A stretch of DNA of 64,000 nt, from assembly GCF_004368785.1 (NCBI RefSeq), contig NZ_SODM01000003.1, forward strand, positions 682,001 to 746,000, written 5' to 3'. The notes under the pieces were generated by a model, which was not told where the DNA came from, did no database searches, and saw only the letters and a list, made by a program, of their open reading frames with translations. How positions within the stretch are numbered: position 1 is the first letter of the stretch; each line of letters opens with the position of its first letter. Origin of the DNA: Flavobacterium sp. 270. Its GTDB lineage: Bacteria > Bacteroidota > Bacteroidia > Flavobacteriales > Flavobacteriaceae. A program made the position numbers and the translations under genes. Below, piece after piece: positions 55,314-64,000 of this stretch.

Positions 55314-56306
55314 ATGAAATCACAATTAAATATCGATACCTATATAAATGATGAGGTTGTGAATACTAATGATCAATTTCTAAAAGATATTCTCGACGGA
55401 CTTCATCAAAATCCAAAACACATGCAGTCTAAATATTTTTATGATAAAAAAGGAGATGCTCTTTTTCAGGAAATAATGGCTATGCCAGAATATTATCTTA
55501 CACGATGTGAGATGGATATTTTTCAAAATAAAACACAAGAACTCGCCCATATTATTATAGACGATCAAAGTCCGTTTGAACTGGTAGAACTTGGCGCAGG
55601 CGATGCCTCAAAATCATTACATTTATTACAATATTTAAAAAAGGCAAAATCACAATTTACCTATATGCCAATAGATATTTCGGGTAATATATTGTCGGTT
55701 TTAGATGAAAAATTGCACGATAATATTCCTGATTTGGATATAACGCTGCTGGAAGGCGATTATTTTGATATGCTGAAAAAAACTTCTAAGCTGTCTGCCC
55801 GCAGAAAAGCCGTTTTGTTTTTAGGAAGCAATATAGGAAACATGGAACTTCATGAAGCAGCCGATTTCTGTAAACAATTGCGAAAAAACCTGAATAAAGG
55901 TGACATTGTTTTAGTTGGTTTTGATTTAAAGAAAGATCCTAAAATTATTCTAAATGCTTACAATGACCCAAAAGGCGTTACAGCAGCATTCAATCTTAAT
56001 TTACTGGAAAGAATAAATAAAGAACTCAAAGCTAATTTTGATTTGAAACAATTTGAACATTATCAAAATTATGATCCTTTAAACGGTGCTTGCAGAAGTT
56101 ATCTGGTAAGTCTTGAAGATCAAAATGTAAATATTGAAAATGAATCTTTCCACTTCAAAAAAGATGAAGTTATTTATATGGAAGTTTCTCAGAAATTTTC
56201 AATAGATGATATGGAGAAACTAGCACTTTCTTCTGGTTTTAAAACAATAAATACTATTACGGACAGCAAAGAATGGTTTGCAGACACTTTTTGGATTGCT
56301 GATTAA
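55314..56306 (+). CDS. egtD: L-histidine N-alpha-methyltransferase EgtD
   Basis: EgtD trimethylates histidine to hercynine with SAM, the first step of ergothioneine synthesis. The protein is 330 residues, matching the family (about 320). Diagnostic features are SKYFYDKKGDALFQEIMAMPEYYLTRCE (around residues 39-66), the SAM loop VELGAGDASKSLHLL (around 87-101), MPIDISGNIL (around 118) and FLGSNIGNMELHEAADF (around 163-179). KDEVIYMEVSQKFS (around 282) contains the glutamate contacting the histidine imidazole in characterised EgtD. It is the first gene of a tight five-gene operon; egtB starts 13 nt after its stop. Confidence 0.95.
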   Translation: MKSQLNIDTYINDEVVNTNDQFLKDILDGLHQNPKHMQSKYFYDKKGDALFQEIMAMPEYYLTRCEMDIFQNKTQELAHIIIDDQSPFELVELGAGDASKSLHLLQYLKKAKSQFTYMPIDISGNILSVLDEKLHDNIPDLDITLLEGDYFDMLKKTSKLSARRKAVLFLGSNIGNMELHEAADFCKQLRKNLNKGDIVLVGFDLKKDPKIILNAYNDPKGVTAAFNLNLLERINKELKANFDLKQFEHYQNYDPLNGACRSYLVSLEDQNVNIENESFHFKKDEVIYMEVSQKFSIDDMEKLALSSGFKTINTITDSKEWFADTFWIAD

Positions 56307-56319
56307 TCATAACATTTTT

Positions 56320-57504
56320 ATGAAAGAGTTTGAAACATTAAAAATAAATACTGAAAATCTTTTAAATCAGTATAAAAACATACGCGCACATTCTGAAGAA
56401 ATCTGCCGACCACTCGAGATTGAAGATTATGTTGTACAACCGATTGTAGATGTAAGTCCTCCGAAATGGCATTTAGGACATACAACTTGGTTTTTTGAAA
56501 CCTTTATTCTAATCCCAAATTTTAAGGGTTATAAAGAATACAATTCACAGTACAATTTTGTTTTCAATAGTTATTATGAAACTGTAGGAGCAAGGGTTGT
56601 ACGTACCGATAGAGGAAATCTGAGTCGTCCGTCTGTAGCAGATGTTTACCGTTATCGCGCTTATGTGGATGAAAAAATGGAAGCATTTTTGCAAATTGGA
56701 GATTTAAAAGAAGATCTTATTTCTTTATTAGAATTGGGATTAAATCACGAACAGCAGCATCAGGAACTTTTGTATTATGATATAAAATATATTCTTGGGC
56801 ATAACCCGCTTTTCCCACCTTATAGTAATAAAGTTGTTTTTGAAAAGAAAGAAATTCAAGCAACTGAATTTATTACTATGAAAGAAGGTATTTACGAAAT
56901 TGGTTTTCAAGGAGAAGGTTTTAGTTTTGATAACGAATCAGCCAGACATAAATGCTATTTAGAAACTTACGAAATTTCCAGCACGCTGGTAAACAACGCA
57001 GATTATCTTCATTTTATTGAAGATGAAGGTTATTCTGATTTCCGACACTGGCATTCTGAAGGTTGGGATTGGGTAAAAACGCAAAATGCAAAAGCACCGC
57101 TATACTGGCATTTTATAGACGAAAAGTGGATGTATTATACTCTAAACGGATTACAAGAAATTGATCCTTTGGCACCAGTATGTCATATCAACTTTTATGA
57201 GGCTTCGGCTTATGCTGCCTGGAAAGGAATGCGTTTACCAACAGAACAAGAATGGGAAGCAGCTTCTGATCGTTTTAATTGGGGTGAACGCTGGGAATGG
57301 ACGAATAGTGCCTATCTGCCATATCCAGGCTTTAAAAAAGAACCCGGAGCAATTGGAGAATACAATGGAAAATTTATGGTAAATCAATGGGTTTTAAGAG
57401 GCTCTTCTGATGCAACGCCTAAAAATCACAGCCGTAAAACTTATCGCAATTTCTTTCATCCAAGACTTCAGTGGCAGTTTAGCGGTATTCGCCTTGTCAA
57501 ATAA
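56320..57504 (+). CDS. egtB: Ergothioneine sulfoxide synthase EgtB
   Basis: EgtB is a non-heme iron enzyme that joins hercynine to a thiol (gamma-glutamylcysteine or cysteine) with O2. It is 394 residues from the ATG at 56320; an in-frame TTG at 56278 overlaps egtD and is not preferred. The N-terminal DinB-like domain has WHLGHTTWFFETF (His51 or His54) and the iron triad motif HEQQHQE (His143, His147, Glu149). The C-terminal FGE/formylglycine-type domain contains RLPTEQEWEAAS, WEWTNSAY and the ending RLQWQFSGIRLVK. No egtA (gamma-glutamylcysteine ligase) or egtC (amidohydrolase) is in the operon, so cysteine may be the direct thiol donor, which is inference. Confidence 0.95.
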   Translation: MKEFETLKINTENLLNQYKNIRAHSEEICRPLEIEDYVVQPIVDVSPPKWHLGHTTWFFETFILIPNFKGYKEYNSQYNFVFNSYYETVGARVVRTDRGNLSRPSVADVYRYRAYVDEKMEAFLQIGDLKEDLISLLELGLNHEQQHQELLYYDIKYILGHNPLFPPYSNKVVFEKKEIQATEFITMKEGIYEIGFQGEGFSFDNESARHKCYLETYEISSTLVNNADYLHFIEDEGYSDFRHWHSEGWDWVKTQNAKAPLYWHFIDEKWMYYTLNGLQEIDPLAPVCHINFYEASAYAAWKGMRLPTEQEWEAASDRFNWGERWEWTNSAYLPYPGFKKEPGAIGEYNGKFMVNQWVLRGSSDATPKNHSRKTYRNFFHPRLQWQFSGIRLVK

Positions 57505-57518
57505 TAGTTACATTGCCT

Positions 57519-58439
57519 ATGATTACAATAGACAGAGTCAGCAAAAATTTTAAGAATAAAATTGCTGTAGATGCCATTTCTTTTGAAGCAAAAGACAATG
57601 AAATTCTGGTAATTCTCGGTACAAGCGGTTGTGGTAAAACGACCACGCTTAAAATGATAAATAGACTAATTGAACCCGATTCAGGCTCTATTTTTATTGA
57701 AGGGAAAAATATACAAACCGTGCAAAAAGAAACGCTGCGAAGAAGTATAGGTTATGTCATGCAGCATTCCGGACTTTTTCCGCATTATACTGTGGCAGAA
57801 AATATTGCTGTTCTGCCCAGTCTTTTAAGATGGGACAAAGCAAAAACAGCTCAAAGAACGGATGCACTTTTAGAAAAACTAAATTTATCAGAAGAAATTC
57901 TCAAAAAAATGCCTCACGAACTCAGCGGAGGTCAGCAACAACGCGTAGGTATTGCCAGAGCCTTGATAGCCAACACACCAATACTTTTGATGGATGAACC
58001 TTTTGGCTCATTAGATACGATTACAAAAACCGCCATCCATAAAGAATTTAAATCTTTAGACGAACTTAAAAATAAAACCACAATTCTGGTTACGCACGAT
58101 GTTCAGGAAGCTTTTGATCTTGGACACCGAATTTGTCTAATGGATAACGGTAGAATTATTCAGCAGGCAACACCGAAAGAGATTTTATATCAGCCTGCAA
58201 ATGATTTTGTAAAAGATTTTTTTGCAGCACACCGTGTCATTTTAGAATATAAAATCACAAAATTTGAAGAGATAATTCCGTTTATTTCTAATACAATTAT
58301 TTTGAATGAACAAACCGATTTAAATCAGGCAACAGTTTGGGATGTTCTTCAAAAATTCAGCATAGAAAACCGATATGCAGATCATTATCAGGAAGTATTA
58401 AAAGCTTTTGTTTCTTATAGAAAATTACAAACCGTATGA
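57519..58439 (+). CDS. egtV: ABC transporter ATPase of the OpuCA/EgtV type
   Basis: This 306-residue ATPase powers import by the permease encoded next. Walker A is LGTSGCGKTTTLK (around residues 32-44), the signature ELSGGQQQRVGIARAL (around 132-147), Walker B LLMDEPFGSLD (around 155) and the H-loop VTHDV (around 188). It closely resembles glycine betaine/carnitine/choline (OpuC-type) ATPases, but the C-terminal part (about residues 235-306) does not form a full CBS pair. The start ATG at 57519 is preferred to a TTG at 57513. It lies 14 nt after egtB and overlaps the next gene by 4 nt (ATGA). The ergothioneine context suggests the EgtUV uptake system; osmoprotectant import is the alternative. 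Confidence 0.85.
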   Translation: MITIDRVSKNFKNKIAVDAISFEAKDNEILVILGTSGCGKTTTLKMINRLIEPDSGSIFIEGKNIQTVQKETLRRSIGYVMQHSGLFPHYTVAENIAVLPSLLRWDKAKTAQRTDALLEKLNLSEEILKKMPHELSGGQQQRVGIARALIANTPILLMDEPFGSLDTITKTAIHKEFKSLDELKNKTTILVTHDVQEAFDLGHRICLMDNGRIIQQATPKEILYQPANDFVKDFFAAHRVILEYKITKFEEIIPFISNTIILNEQTDLNQATVWDVLQKFSIENRYADHYQEVLKAFVSYRKLQTV

Positions 58440-60013
58440 AACAAGAACAGAGTTTAGGACGGTTTGTTTATGAGCAGCATGAAAAATTGCTGGATCAGAT
58501 TTTACAGCATCTTGGTCTGACTTTTTTATCGATTGTATTGGCAATAATCATTGGAGTTCCAATTGGGATATTAATCTCCCGCAGAAAAAAATTAGCCAGC
58601 GTAGTTTTAGGTACTGCGGGTGTTTTGCAAACCGTTCCCAGTATTGCACTTTTAGGATTTATGATTCCGCTTTTTGGCATTGGCGTTATGCCCGCAGTAA
58701 TAGCACTTTTAATTTATGCTTTGCTGCCCGTGATTCGAAACACGCATACTGGAATTTTAGGTGTAAATCAATCTGTTATAGAAGCGGCAACTGCTTTGGG
58801 GATGAACAAATGGCAGCGTTTATTTAAAGTCGAATTACCTCTTGCGATGCCCGTAATAATTGCCGGAATACGCACCGCCGCAGTGATTAATGTGGGAGTA
58901 GCAACTCTGGCTTCATTTGTAGCGGCAGGAGGTTTAGGTGAATTTATTTTTGGTGGTATATCGCTCAATAATACCAATATGATTCTTGCAGGAGCAATTC
59001 CGGCAGCATTATTAGCTGTTCTTTTAGACCAATTGATCGCAATATTGCAACATTTGAATTTTAGGATTTTAAGAAAAATTCTAATAGCAATTTTCATTGT
59101 AATCATAATTGTTGGAATTTCCTTTTTATTAACTTTAAAAAATCAAAATAATGTGCTTAAAGCGGGATTTACGCCTGAATTTATGGGCCGTCAGGATGGT
59201 GATTTGGGATTGAGGTCTGTTTATGGATTAAATGCAAATCCAACGGTGGTAAGCGATGCAATTATGTACAAAGCGGCTTACGAAGGAAAACTCGATTTGA
59301 TAAGCGGTTATTCTACCGATGGTCGTATCAAGGCATTTGATTTAAAAGTTTTAGAAGATGATAAAAAGATTTTTCCGCCTTATTTTGCAGCGCCGATTAT
59401 TAAAACTTCAACATTAATAAAATTCCCTGATCTTGAAAATGTGCTGAATCTTTTGGCTGGAAAAATTAATGATGCAGTGATGACAGATCTTAATTATAAA
59501 ACAGAATTACAGCATCAGATACCAGAAAAAGTGGCGAAAGATTTTTTATTGAAAGTGGGACTTTATAAAAAACCACGTTCAAGAAACGGCAAGATTTTGC
59601 GTATAGGATCGAAAATTTTTGGTGAACAATATGTTTTGGCAGAAATGTATAAAATGCTGATTGAGGGAAATACAGAATACAAAGTAGAAACCAAAACCGG
59701 ACTTGGCGGCACGAAAATATGTTTTGACGCGCTGACAAATGATGCAATTGACTTTTATCTTGAATATACCGGAACCGGACTTTTAGTATTGTTACAGCCT
59801 TCTGCAGCTAAAATTGCAGAAGTAAGCGCAGACAGTCAAAAAACGTATGATTATGTACAAACAGAATTTAATAAAAAGTACGGTATCAAATGGCTGCAAC
59901 CCATAGGATTTAATAACGCGTATGCATTGATGATGCGAAAACAACAGGCAGATAAATTGAATATTACAACAATATCTGATCTTAAAAAGTACCTCGACAG
60001 TAAAAATAATTAA
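58436..60013 (+). CDS. egtU: Fused ABC permease and substrate-binding protein of the OpuCB-OpuCC/EgtU type
   Basis: This 525-residue protein joins a permease (about 1-235: six hydrophobic helices, with the ATPase-contact EAA loop EAATALGMNKWQRLFKVELPLAMPVIIAGIR) to a periplasmic type II binding domain for quaternary amines (about 240-525: GFTPEFMGRQDGDLGLRSVYGLNA, DLISGYSTDGRIKAFDLKVLEDDKKIFPPYFAAPI, LEYTGTGLLVL). EgtU proteins of Streptococcus pneumoniae and Helicobacter pylori have this same fused design and bind ergothioneine, a betaine. Its place between egtB and a C-S lyase makes ergothioneine or hercynine the most likely cargo. The start overlaps the egtV stop. Fused OpuC-like systems for carnitine or choline are the alternative. 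Confidence 0.85.
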   Translation: MKQEQSLGRFVYEQHEKLLDQILQHLGLTFLSIVLAIIIGVPIGILISRRKKLASVVLGTAGVLQTVPSIALLGFMIPLFGIGVMPAVIALLIYALLPVIRNTHTGILGVNQSVIEAATALGMNKWQRLFKVELPLAMPVIIAGIRTAAVINVGVATLASFVAAGGLGEFIFGGISLNNTNMILAGAIPAALLAVLLDQLIAILQHLNFRILRKILIAIFIVIIIVGISFLLTLKNQNNVLKAGFTPEFMGRQDGDLGLRSVYGLNANPTVVSDAIMYKAAYEGKLDLISGYSTDGRIKAFDLKVLEDDKKIFPPYFAAPIIKTSTLIKFPDLENVLNLLAGKINDAVMTDLNYKTELQHQIPEKVAKDFLLKVGLYKKPRSRNGKILRIGSKIFGEQYVLAEMYKMLIEGNTEYKVETKTGLGGTKICFDALTNDAIDFYLEYTGTGLLVLLQPSAAKIAEVSADSQKTYDYVQTEFNKKYGIKWLQPIGFNNAYALMMRKQQADKLNITTISDLKKYLDSKNN

Positions 60014-60028
60014 TTATAAAAGTATTTT

Positions 60029-61198
60029 ATGGATTACAATTTTGATGAAATTATTGATAGAAAAAATACAAATGCTATAAAATGGGATGCATCGTCTTCA
60101 ACTGATATTTTACCCATGTGGATTGCTGATATGGATTTTAAAACAGCTCCAGAAATAATAGAAGTTTTGCAAAATAGAGTTTCGCACGGTGTTTTTGGTT
60201 ATACGCAAACCCCTGAAGAATTTTATATTTCGATACAAAACTGGTGGAAAAGAAGATATGAACTGTCGCTTGAAAAAGAATGGATAATTCCGGTAACAGG
60301 TGTAATTCCTGCTTTGTCTACAACAATACGTTCGTTAACAGAAAAAGGAGATAAAATCATAATACAACCTCCGGTTTACAATCATTTTTACAACAGTATA
60401 GAAAATTGCAATCGAGAAGTATCCGAGAATAACTTAATCTACGATAATGGAATTTATACTATTGATTTTGTAGATTTAGAAAGAAAAGCAACCGACCCTA
60501 AGGCAAAATTACTTCTTATCAGTAATCCGCATAATCCTGTGGGCAGAGTCTGGACAAAAGAAGAATTGCAACGCATTGCATTAATTTGCCAAAAGCATAA
60601 TGTAATTGTGATTTCAGACGAAATACATTGTGATCTGGTATTTAGCGTATATAAACACATTTCTTTTGCTTCATTAGAAGATCAATATGCTTCAAATTCA
60701 ATCACTTTAGCATCAATAAGTAAAAGTTTTAATTTGGCGGGTTTACAAGTTGGTTACATTTTTACAAAAAATGCCTCGCTTTACAACGAAATCAAGTATA
60801 TTTTGCAAATGCAGGAAATGGAACTGTTAAGTCCTTTTGCAATAGAAGCACTTATAGCCGCTTATAATAAAGGCGAAAATTGGCTGGAAGAATTAAAAAT
60901 ATATCTTTACAATAATTACACTTTTCTACATCAATTTATCGCTTCAGAAATTCCGGAAATTAAAGTTGTACCGCTTCAGGCAACTTATTTGGTATGGCTG
61001 GATTGCAGTGCTTTAAAACCATCATCAGACGAAATTGCCATAACAATATTAGAAAAACAAAACCTTTGGATAAATTCAGGTACAATGTATGGTAATGAAG
61101 GCGAAGGTTTTCTGCGAATTAATATTGCTTGTCCACAAAAGATCCTTTCAGAAGGACTGGAAAGATTGAAAAAAGCATTAGTTAAAAGTGAAATTTAG
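60029..61198 (+). CDS. PatB/MalY-type PLP-dependent C-S lyase, probable EgtE
   Basis: This 389-residue fold-type I PLP enzyme is of the MalY/PatB cystathionine beta-lyase group. The N-terminus NFDEIIDRKNTNAIKWDA...LPMWIADMDFKTAPEI is diagnostic. The PLP-binding region is SNPHNPVGRVW (around residue 168), VISDEIHCDL (around 195) and the Schiff-base lysine in ASISKSFNLAGLQ (around 227-239). The last step of ergothioneine synthesis is a PLP-dependent C-S cleavage of hercynylcysteine sulfoxide. As the last gene of the egt operon, 15 nt after egtU, this enzyme is the natural candidate. Mycobacterial EgtE belongs to a different aminotransferase subgroup, so this would be a non-orthologous replacement. 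Cystathionine or cystine lyase activity is the alternative. Confidence 0.85.
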   Translation: MDYNFDEIIDRKNTNAIKWDASSSTDILPMWIADMDFKTAPEIIEVLQNRVSHGVFGYTQTPEEFYISIQNWWKRRYELSLEKEWIIPVTGVIPALSTTIRSLTEKGDKIIIQPPVYNHFYNSIENCNREVSENNLIYDNGIYTIDFVDLERKATDPKAKLLLISNPHNPVGRVWTKEELQRIALICQKHNVIVISDEIHCDLVFSVYKHISFASLEDQYASNSITLASISKSFNLAGLQVGYIFTKNASLYNEIKYILQMQEMELLSPFAIEALIAAYNKGENWLEELKIYLYNNYTFLHQFIASEIPEIKVVPLQATYLVWLDCSALKPSSDEIAITILEKQNLWINSGTMYGNEGEGFLRINIACPQKILSEGLERLKKALVKSEI

Positions 61199-61251
61199 CA
61201 CATAGATTTAAGCATTAAATACGTTTTTAATCTGTTTAAAAAGAGATGTAA

Positions 61252-61285
61252 AAAAAAATCCCCCAGTTTCTAAGAAGAAACTGGG
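61252..61285 (-). terminator. Intrinsic terminator of the final receptor gene
   Basis: CCCAGTTTCT (61262-61271) pairs with AGAAACTGGG (61276-61285). On the minus strand the stem is followed by GATTTTTTTTT. The plus-strand egt operon could use the same hairpin but lacks a T-run there. Confidence 0.85.
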
Positions 61286-61316
61286 AGACAAAAATAAAAA
61301 GAAACACAACTTTCTT

Positions 61317-64000
61317 TTAGAATGAATATCTAACTCCAAATTGTCCTTGGAATCTAGATGCTAACTGATCTACAGTATAAGGCGTTGAACTTGGTTTTTG
61401 GAAAGTGTATGTTGGATCGCCAGTAGCTAATCCGCCAAGATTTCCTGATTTTGTCAAGCCAATACTTGCTGTTGAATTATAGGTGTTAGGAACGAAATAA
61501 CTTCTTCCCCAATCTTTATTGATTAAGTTTCCAATATTTGCCATGCTGAATGAAAGTTGAAAAGTACCTACTTTAGTCACTTTGATTTCATCTGTTACTT
61601 TCATATCTGCAACAATGTTCCAAGGAGTTACGTCGCCATTTCTTTGTGTAAATGTTCCTCTTCTGCTTTTAAGATAATCGTTTCCGTTAATGAAAGCTTC
61701 GTAATCAGCAACTTGTTGTGCAGCTGTAGCAGAAGGTACTCCTGTTGAGCTTACACCAATATATTTGGCAGCTTCTGCAGCATCTTTAAAAATATAAGCT
61801 AAACCTGCAGCTTGTCCTGTTCCGGCAATTGTTGAATTAACAAATCCCCAAGAAAACGGGTTTCCTGATTGTGCATTAAAATAAACATTAGCAGATAATG
61901 TATTGTTTGGTGCTACTTTTACTGCATATCCAACATTAGAAACAATTCTGTGTTTGATATTAAAGTTAGAAGTTGCCAATTGTGGATCATTTGGAGTCAA
62001 TGATTGATTCATTTGGAAGTTACTTTCCATAGAGTTACGAATTCCGTTTGTAACATCACGAGAATCTCCATAAGTATAAGCAACCATAAAATTAAATCCA
62101 AAATCGTATGTTTTTGAGATCATTTCAGTAATGCTGTATCGGTATCCTTTATTGGTGTTTGAAAGCAAATAAGCGTTAGATAGATTAGCATTGATATTCG
62201 CAGCATAAATCGGCATCTCATGATTTGTATCGTAAGAGAAATAAGTCGGATTATCTGTTTTATTTACTTGTTGAAACTCTAGATCACGAATTACTTTTGT
62301 GTAAATACCTTCTGTAGTAAATTTATATCCGTCAATTATTTTATCAAAAGCTAATGAATTTCTTAAAACCGCTGGCATCTTAAATTTATTGTCAACTAAA
62401 TCTGCCTGTACTTTTGGCGTTGCATCATGATAACCATTAAGTCCGTTAGCTGCCAAAGGATCTCCGGCTGCCGCAACCTGAGCAGCTGTAAGGTTATTTT
62501 TGTCGTAACTTGCATATCCAACACCATCATTATAATATGCATAACCTAACCATGCAAAAGGAATTCTACCTGTAAATACTCCAGATCCACCTCTTATTAC
62601 AAAAGTCTTATCATCGTCTACATTATAAGTAAATCCAAATCTAGGAGAAACAAGTGCACTAGTCAGGAAGTTGTTTTTAATCTGGCTTAAAGGCGTGTAA
62701 TCGTAAGTTGTTCCGTAATTAGCATCTGTAGGAGAATTTTGAACCTGTTGGCTTAATTTTGGTTTGTTAGGCAAATCTGTATAATCGATACGTACACCTG
62801 GAACAATTTTTAATTTATTTCCAATTCTGATTTCATCCTGTACATAAGCACTGTAAAGATTTACATTGAATTTTGCATACGGATTATCGAAAATTTCGTC
62901 TCTTGAAGCACCATCAAACGGATAAGTTCCACGAACACGAGTAGGAAGTTTATTAAAGAAATCTGCCAGAGATTTATACGAAATTCTTCCGTTTAATGCA
63001 TTTACAAAACCATAATTGATGTCGTAAAACTCATTGTGAGTACCAAATAAAAGCGTATGATTTCCTGTTTTGTAAGTTAGGTTGTCTGTGATTTCGGTAG
63101 TATTTTGTTTCATATTAAATACTGTTGCTTCACGATCATTTCCTAAGAAAATTGTTCCGCCATTGTAACCAATTTCTGTTTGGGGAAACATAACGTTACT
63201 TGATTTTGGATCACGATAATCTTTGATGGCGGAATAACTTGCAAGAAATGAGTTTGACCATTGGCTGTTAAAGTGGCTTTTTAATTCTAAAACGGTGCTA
63301 ATAGCCTGGTTTTTTTGATTGAAATCCATACTAGCAAATCTGAAATTTGCAGCATCACGTTCCAGGTTTGTCGCTTGAGAAATTACGGTGTTATTTCTTA
63401 ATGAAAGGGAATGTTTGTCACTGATTTTCCAATCTAATTTATTGAAAAACTTTTTACTGTTTGCAAAATTGTTGTAGGCACCAGAAGTTCCAGTATCAAA
63501 TCCGTAATTTGCTTTTACAAAAGAAGAGATTTGATCTGCTGTTGCAACATCAATCAATGAAGCTACATTTCCGTTGGCATCTTTTTGACCTGCATTATAA
63601 AAAATAGGATCTGTTCTTTCCGCATATTCCATGTTGGTAAAGAAGAATAATTTATCTTTTATAATTGGTAAACCTAATCTAAATCCGATTTGATAATCAC
63701 CAAAAGCTTTTGGCATTTTAGAACCGTCTCCGGCATTATTTGGTCCTGTGATTGCAGCACTTCTTCCATAACTGTAAATTGATCCCGTTACTTCGTTTGT
63801 ACCGCTTCGCGTAACAGCATTTACACTTCCTCCTAAAAAGTTACCTAATTTAATGTCATAAGGAGCAATGTAAACTTGTATGTCCTGAATAGCATCTAAA
63901 CTTATTGAGTTAGAACGCGTACTGCTTCCCGGCATTCCAGAAGTTCCGCCCTGACCACCCAAAGATGGGCTAAAACCAATTGCATCGTTATTTATAGAAC
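61317..64000 (-). CDS. Oar-like TonB-dependent receptor, 5' end outside the window
   Basis: The frame stays open to the right edge of the window, so the start, signal peptide and any carboxypeptidase-like domain are missing; the TTG at 63962 is internal. About 894 residues are visible. The plug end reads ISLDAIQDIQVYIAPYDIKLGNFLGGSVNAVTRSGTNEVTGSIYSYGR, typical of Oar-like (Myxococcus Oar, OMP_b-brl/TonB) receptors that in Bacteroidota carry or expose proteins and peptides. The barrel follows, with family signatures RIDYTDLPNKPKLSQQ and LVSPRFGFTYNVDDDKTFVIRGGSGVFTGRIPFAWLGYAYYNDGVG, and ends FQGQFGVRYSF with terminal Phe. The substrate is unknown. A terminator lies just past its stop. Confidence 0.93.
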   Translation of the reverse strand, partial: SINNDAIGFSPSLGGQGGTSGMPGSSTRSNSISLDAIQDIQVYIAPYDIKLGNFLGGSVNAVTRSGTNEVTGSIYSYGRSAAITGPNNAGDGSKMPKAFGDYQIGFRLGLPIIKDKLFFFTNMEYAERTDPIFYNAGQKDANGNVASLIDVATADQISSFVKANYGFDTGTSGAYNNFANSKKFFNKLDWKISDKHSLSLRNNTVISQATNLERDAANFRFASMDFNQKNQAISTVLELKSHFNSQWSNSFLASYSAIKDYRDPKSSNVMFPQTEIGYNGGTIFLGNDREATVFNMKQNTTEITDNLTYKTGNHTLLFGTHNEFYDINYGFVNALNGRISYKSLADFFNKLPTRVRGTYPFDGASRDEIFDNPYAKFNVNLYSAYVQDEIRIGNKLKIVPGVRIDYTDLPNKPKLSQQVQNSPTDANYGTTYDYTPLSQIKNNFLTSALVSPRFGFTYNVDDDKTFVIRGGSGVFTGRIPFAWLGYAYYNDGVGYASYDKNNLTAAQVAAAGDPLAANGLNGYHDATPKVQADLVDNKFKMPAVLRNSLAFDKIIDGYKFTTEGIYTKVIRDLEFQQVNKTDNPTYFSYDTNHEMPIYAANINANLSNAYLLSNTNKGYRYSITEMISKTYDFGFNFMVAYTYGDSRDVTNGIRNSMESNFQMNQSLTPNDPQLATSNFNIKHRIVSNVGYAVKVAPNNTLSANVYFNAQSGNPFSWGFVNSTIAGTGQAAGLAYIFKDAAEAAKYIGVSSTGVPSATAAQQVADYEAFINGNDYLKSRRGTFTQRNGDVTPWNIVADMKVTDEIKVTKVGTFQLSFSMANIGNLINKDWGRSYFVPNTYNSTASIGLTKSGNLGGLATGDPTYTFQKPSSTPYTVDQLASRFQGQFGVRYSF

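Noticed and set aside
57519..60013. Glycine betaine/carnitine (OpuC-type) osmoprotectant transporter as the primary call
   Set aside because: The sequence type allows it, but the tight operon with egtD, egtB and a C-S lyase makes ergothioneine uptake more likely. It is kept as the alternative.
63957..63962. TTG near 63962 as the start of the last receptor gene
   Set aside because: The frame is open to the window edge, and the preceding residues continue the plug domain, so the real start is outside.

Overview
The window looks like a chromosomal segment of a Flavobacterium-type member of the Bacteroidota. The signs are low G+C, a SusC/SusD pair, several TonB-dependent receptors, a type IX secretion (Por) sorting tail on a glycosidase, TAnnTTTG-type promoter boxes with little Shine-Dalgarno signal, and many small palindromic repeats between genes. 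No tRNA, rRNA, CRISPR array, transposase or phage gene was recognised. The first and last genes are cut by the window edges.

Layout. 1-28938 is mostly housekeeping: a truncated outer-membrane receptor, rsmD with a DUF3822 partner, a RecD/Dda-like helicase, a DODA-type dioxygenase, kdsB, a fused branched-chain 2-oxoacid dehydrogenase E1, an M1-peptidase-like protein that has lost its zinc site and gained an apparent outer-membrane barrel, a LOG-family protein, a cupin, uvrA, a GNAT, a ClC channel with CBS domains, gamma-glutamyltransferase, ACP phosphodiesterase, glmM, a GH128 glucanase, a lipid A-type acyltransferase, a rhomboid protease, a SIMPL protein and an exported Ppx/GppA-like protein. 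28939-34424 is a SusC/SusD nutrient-uptake pair behind a leader of about 370 nt. 34478-37143 holds a Crp/Fnr regulator, a short-chain dehydrogenase and a secreted VOC/NTF2 protein; a perfect FNR-type palindrome lies between the regulator and the dehydrogenase.

The two most striking regions are adjacent. 37472-54927 encodes a two-gene Tc (toxin complex) system. The first gene is a natural TcB-TcC fusion of 2576 residues whose variable C-terminus looks like a caspase-fold (clan CD) cysteine protease payload (His2450 and Cys2498). The second is a 3216-residue TcA translocation subunit with an extra transthyretin-like N-terminal domain. After a strong terminator, 55314-61198 carries a five-gene ergothioneine operon: egtD, egtB, an ABC ATPase, a fused permease/binding protein that resembles the EgtV/EgtU uptake system, and a PatB-type C-S lyase that probably acts as EgtE. 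Synthesis and uptake of the same thiol therefore appear to be encoded together. The window ends in an Oar-like TonB-dependent receptor on the minus strand.

Functions were assigned by reading motifs and recalling families. No database search or structure prediction was run.
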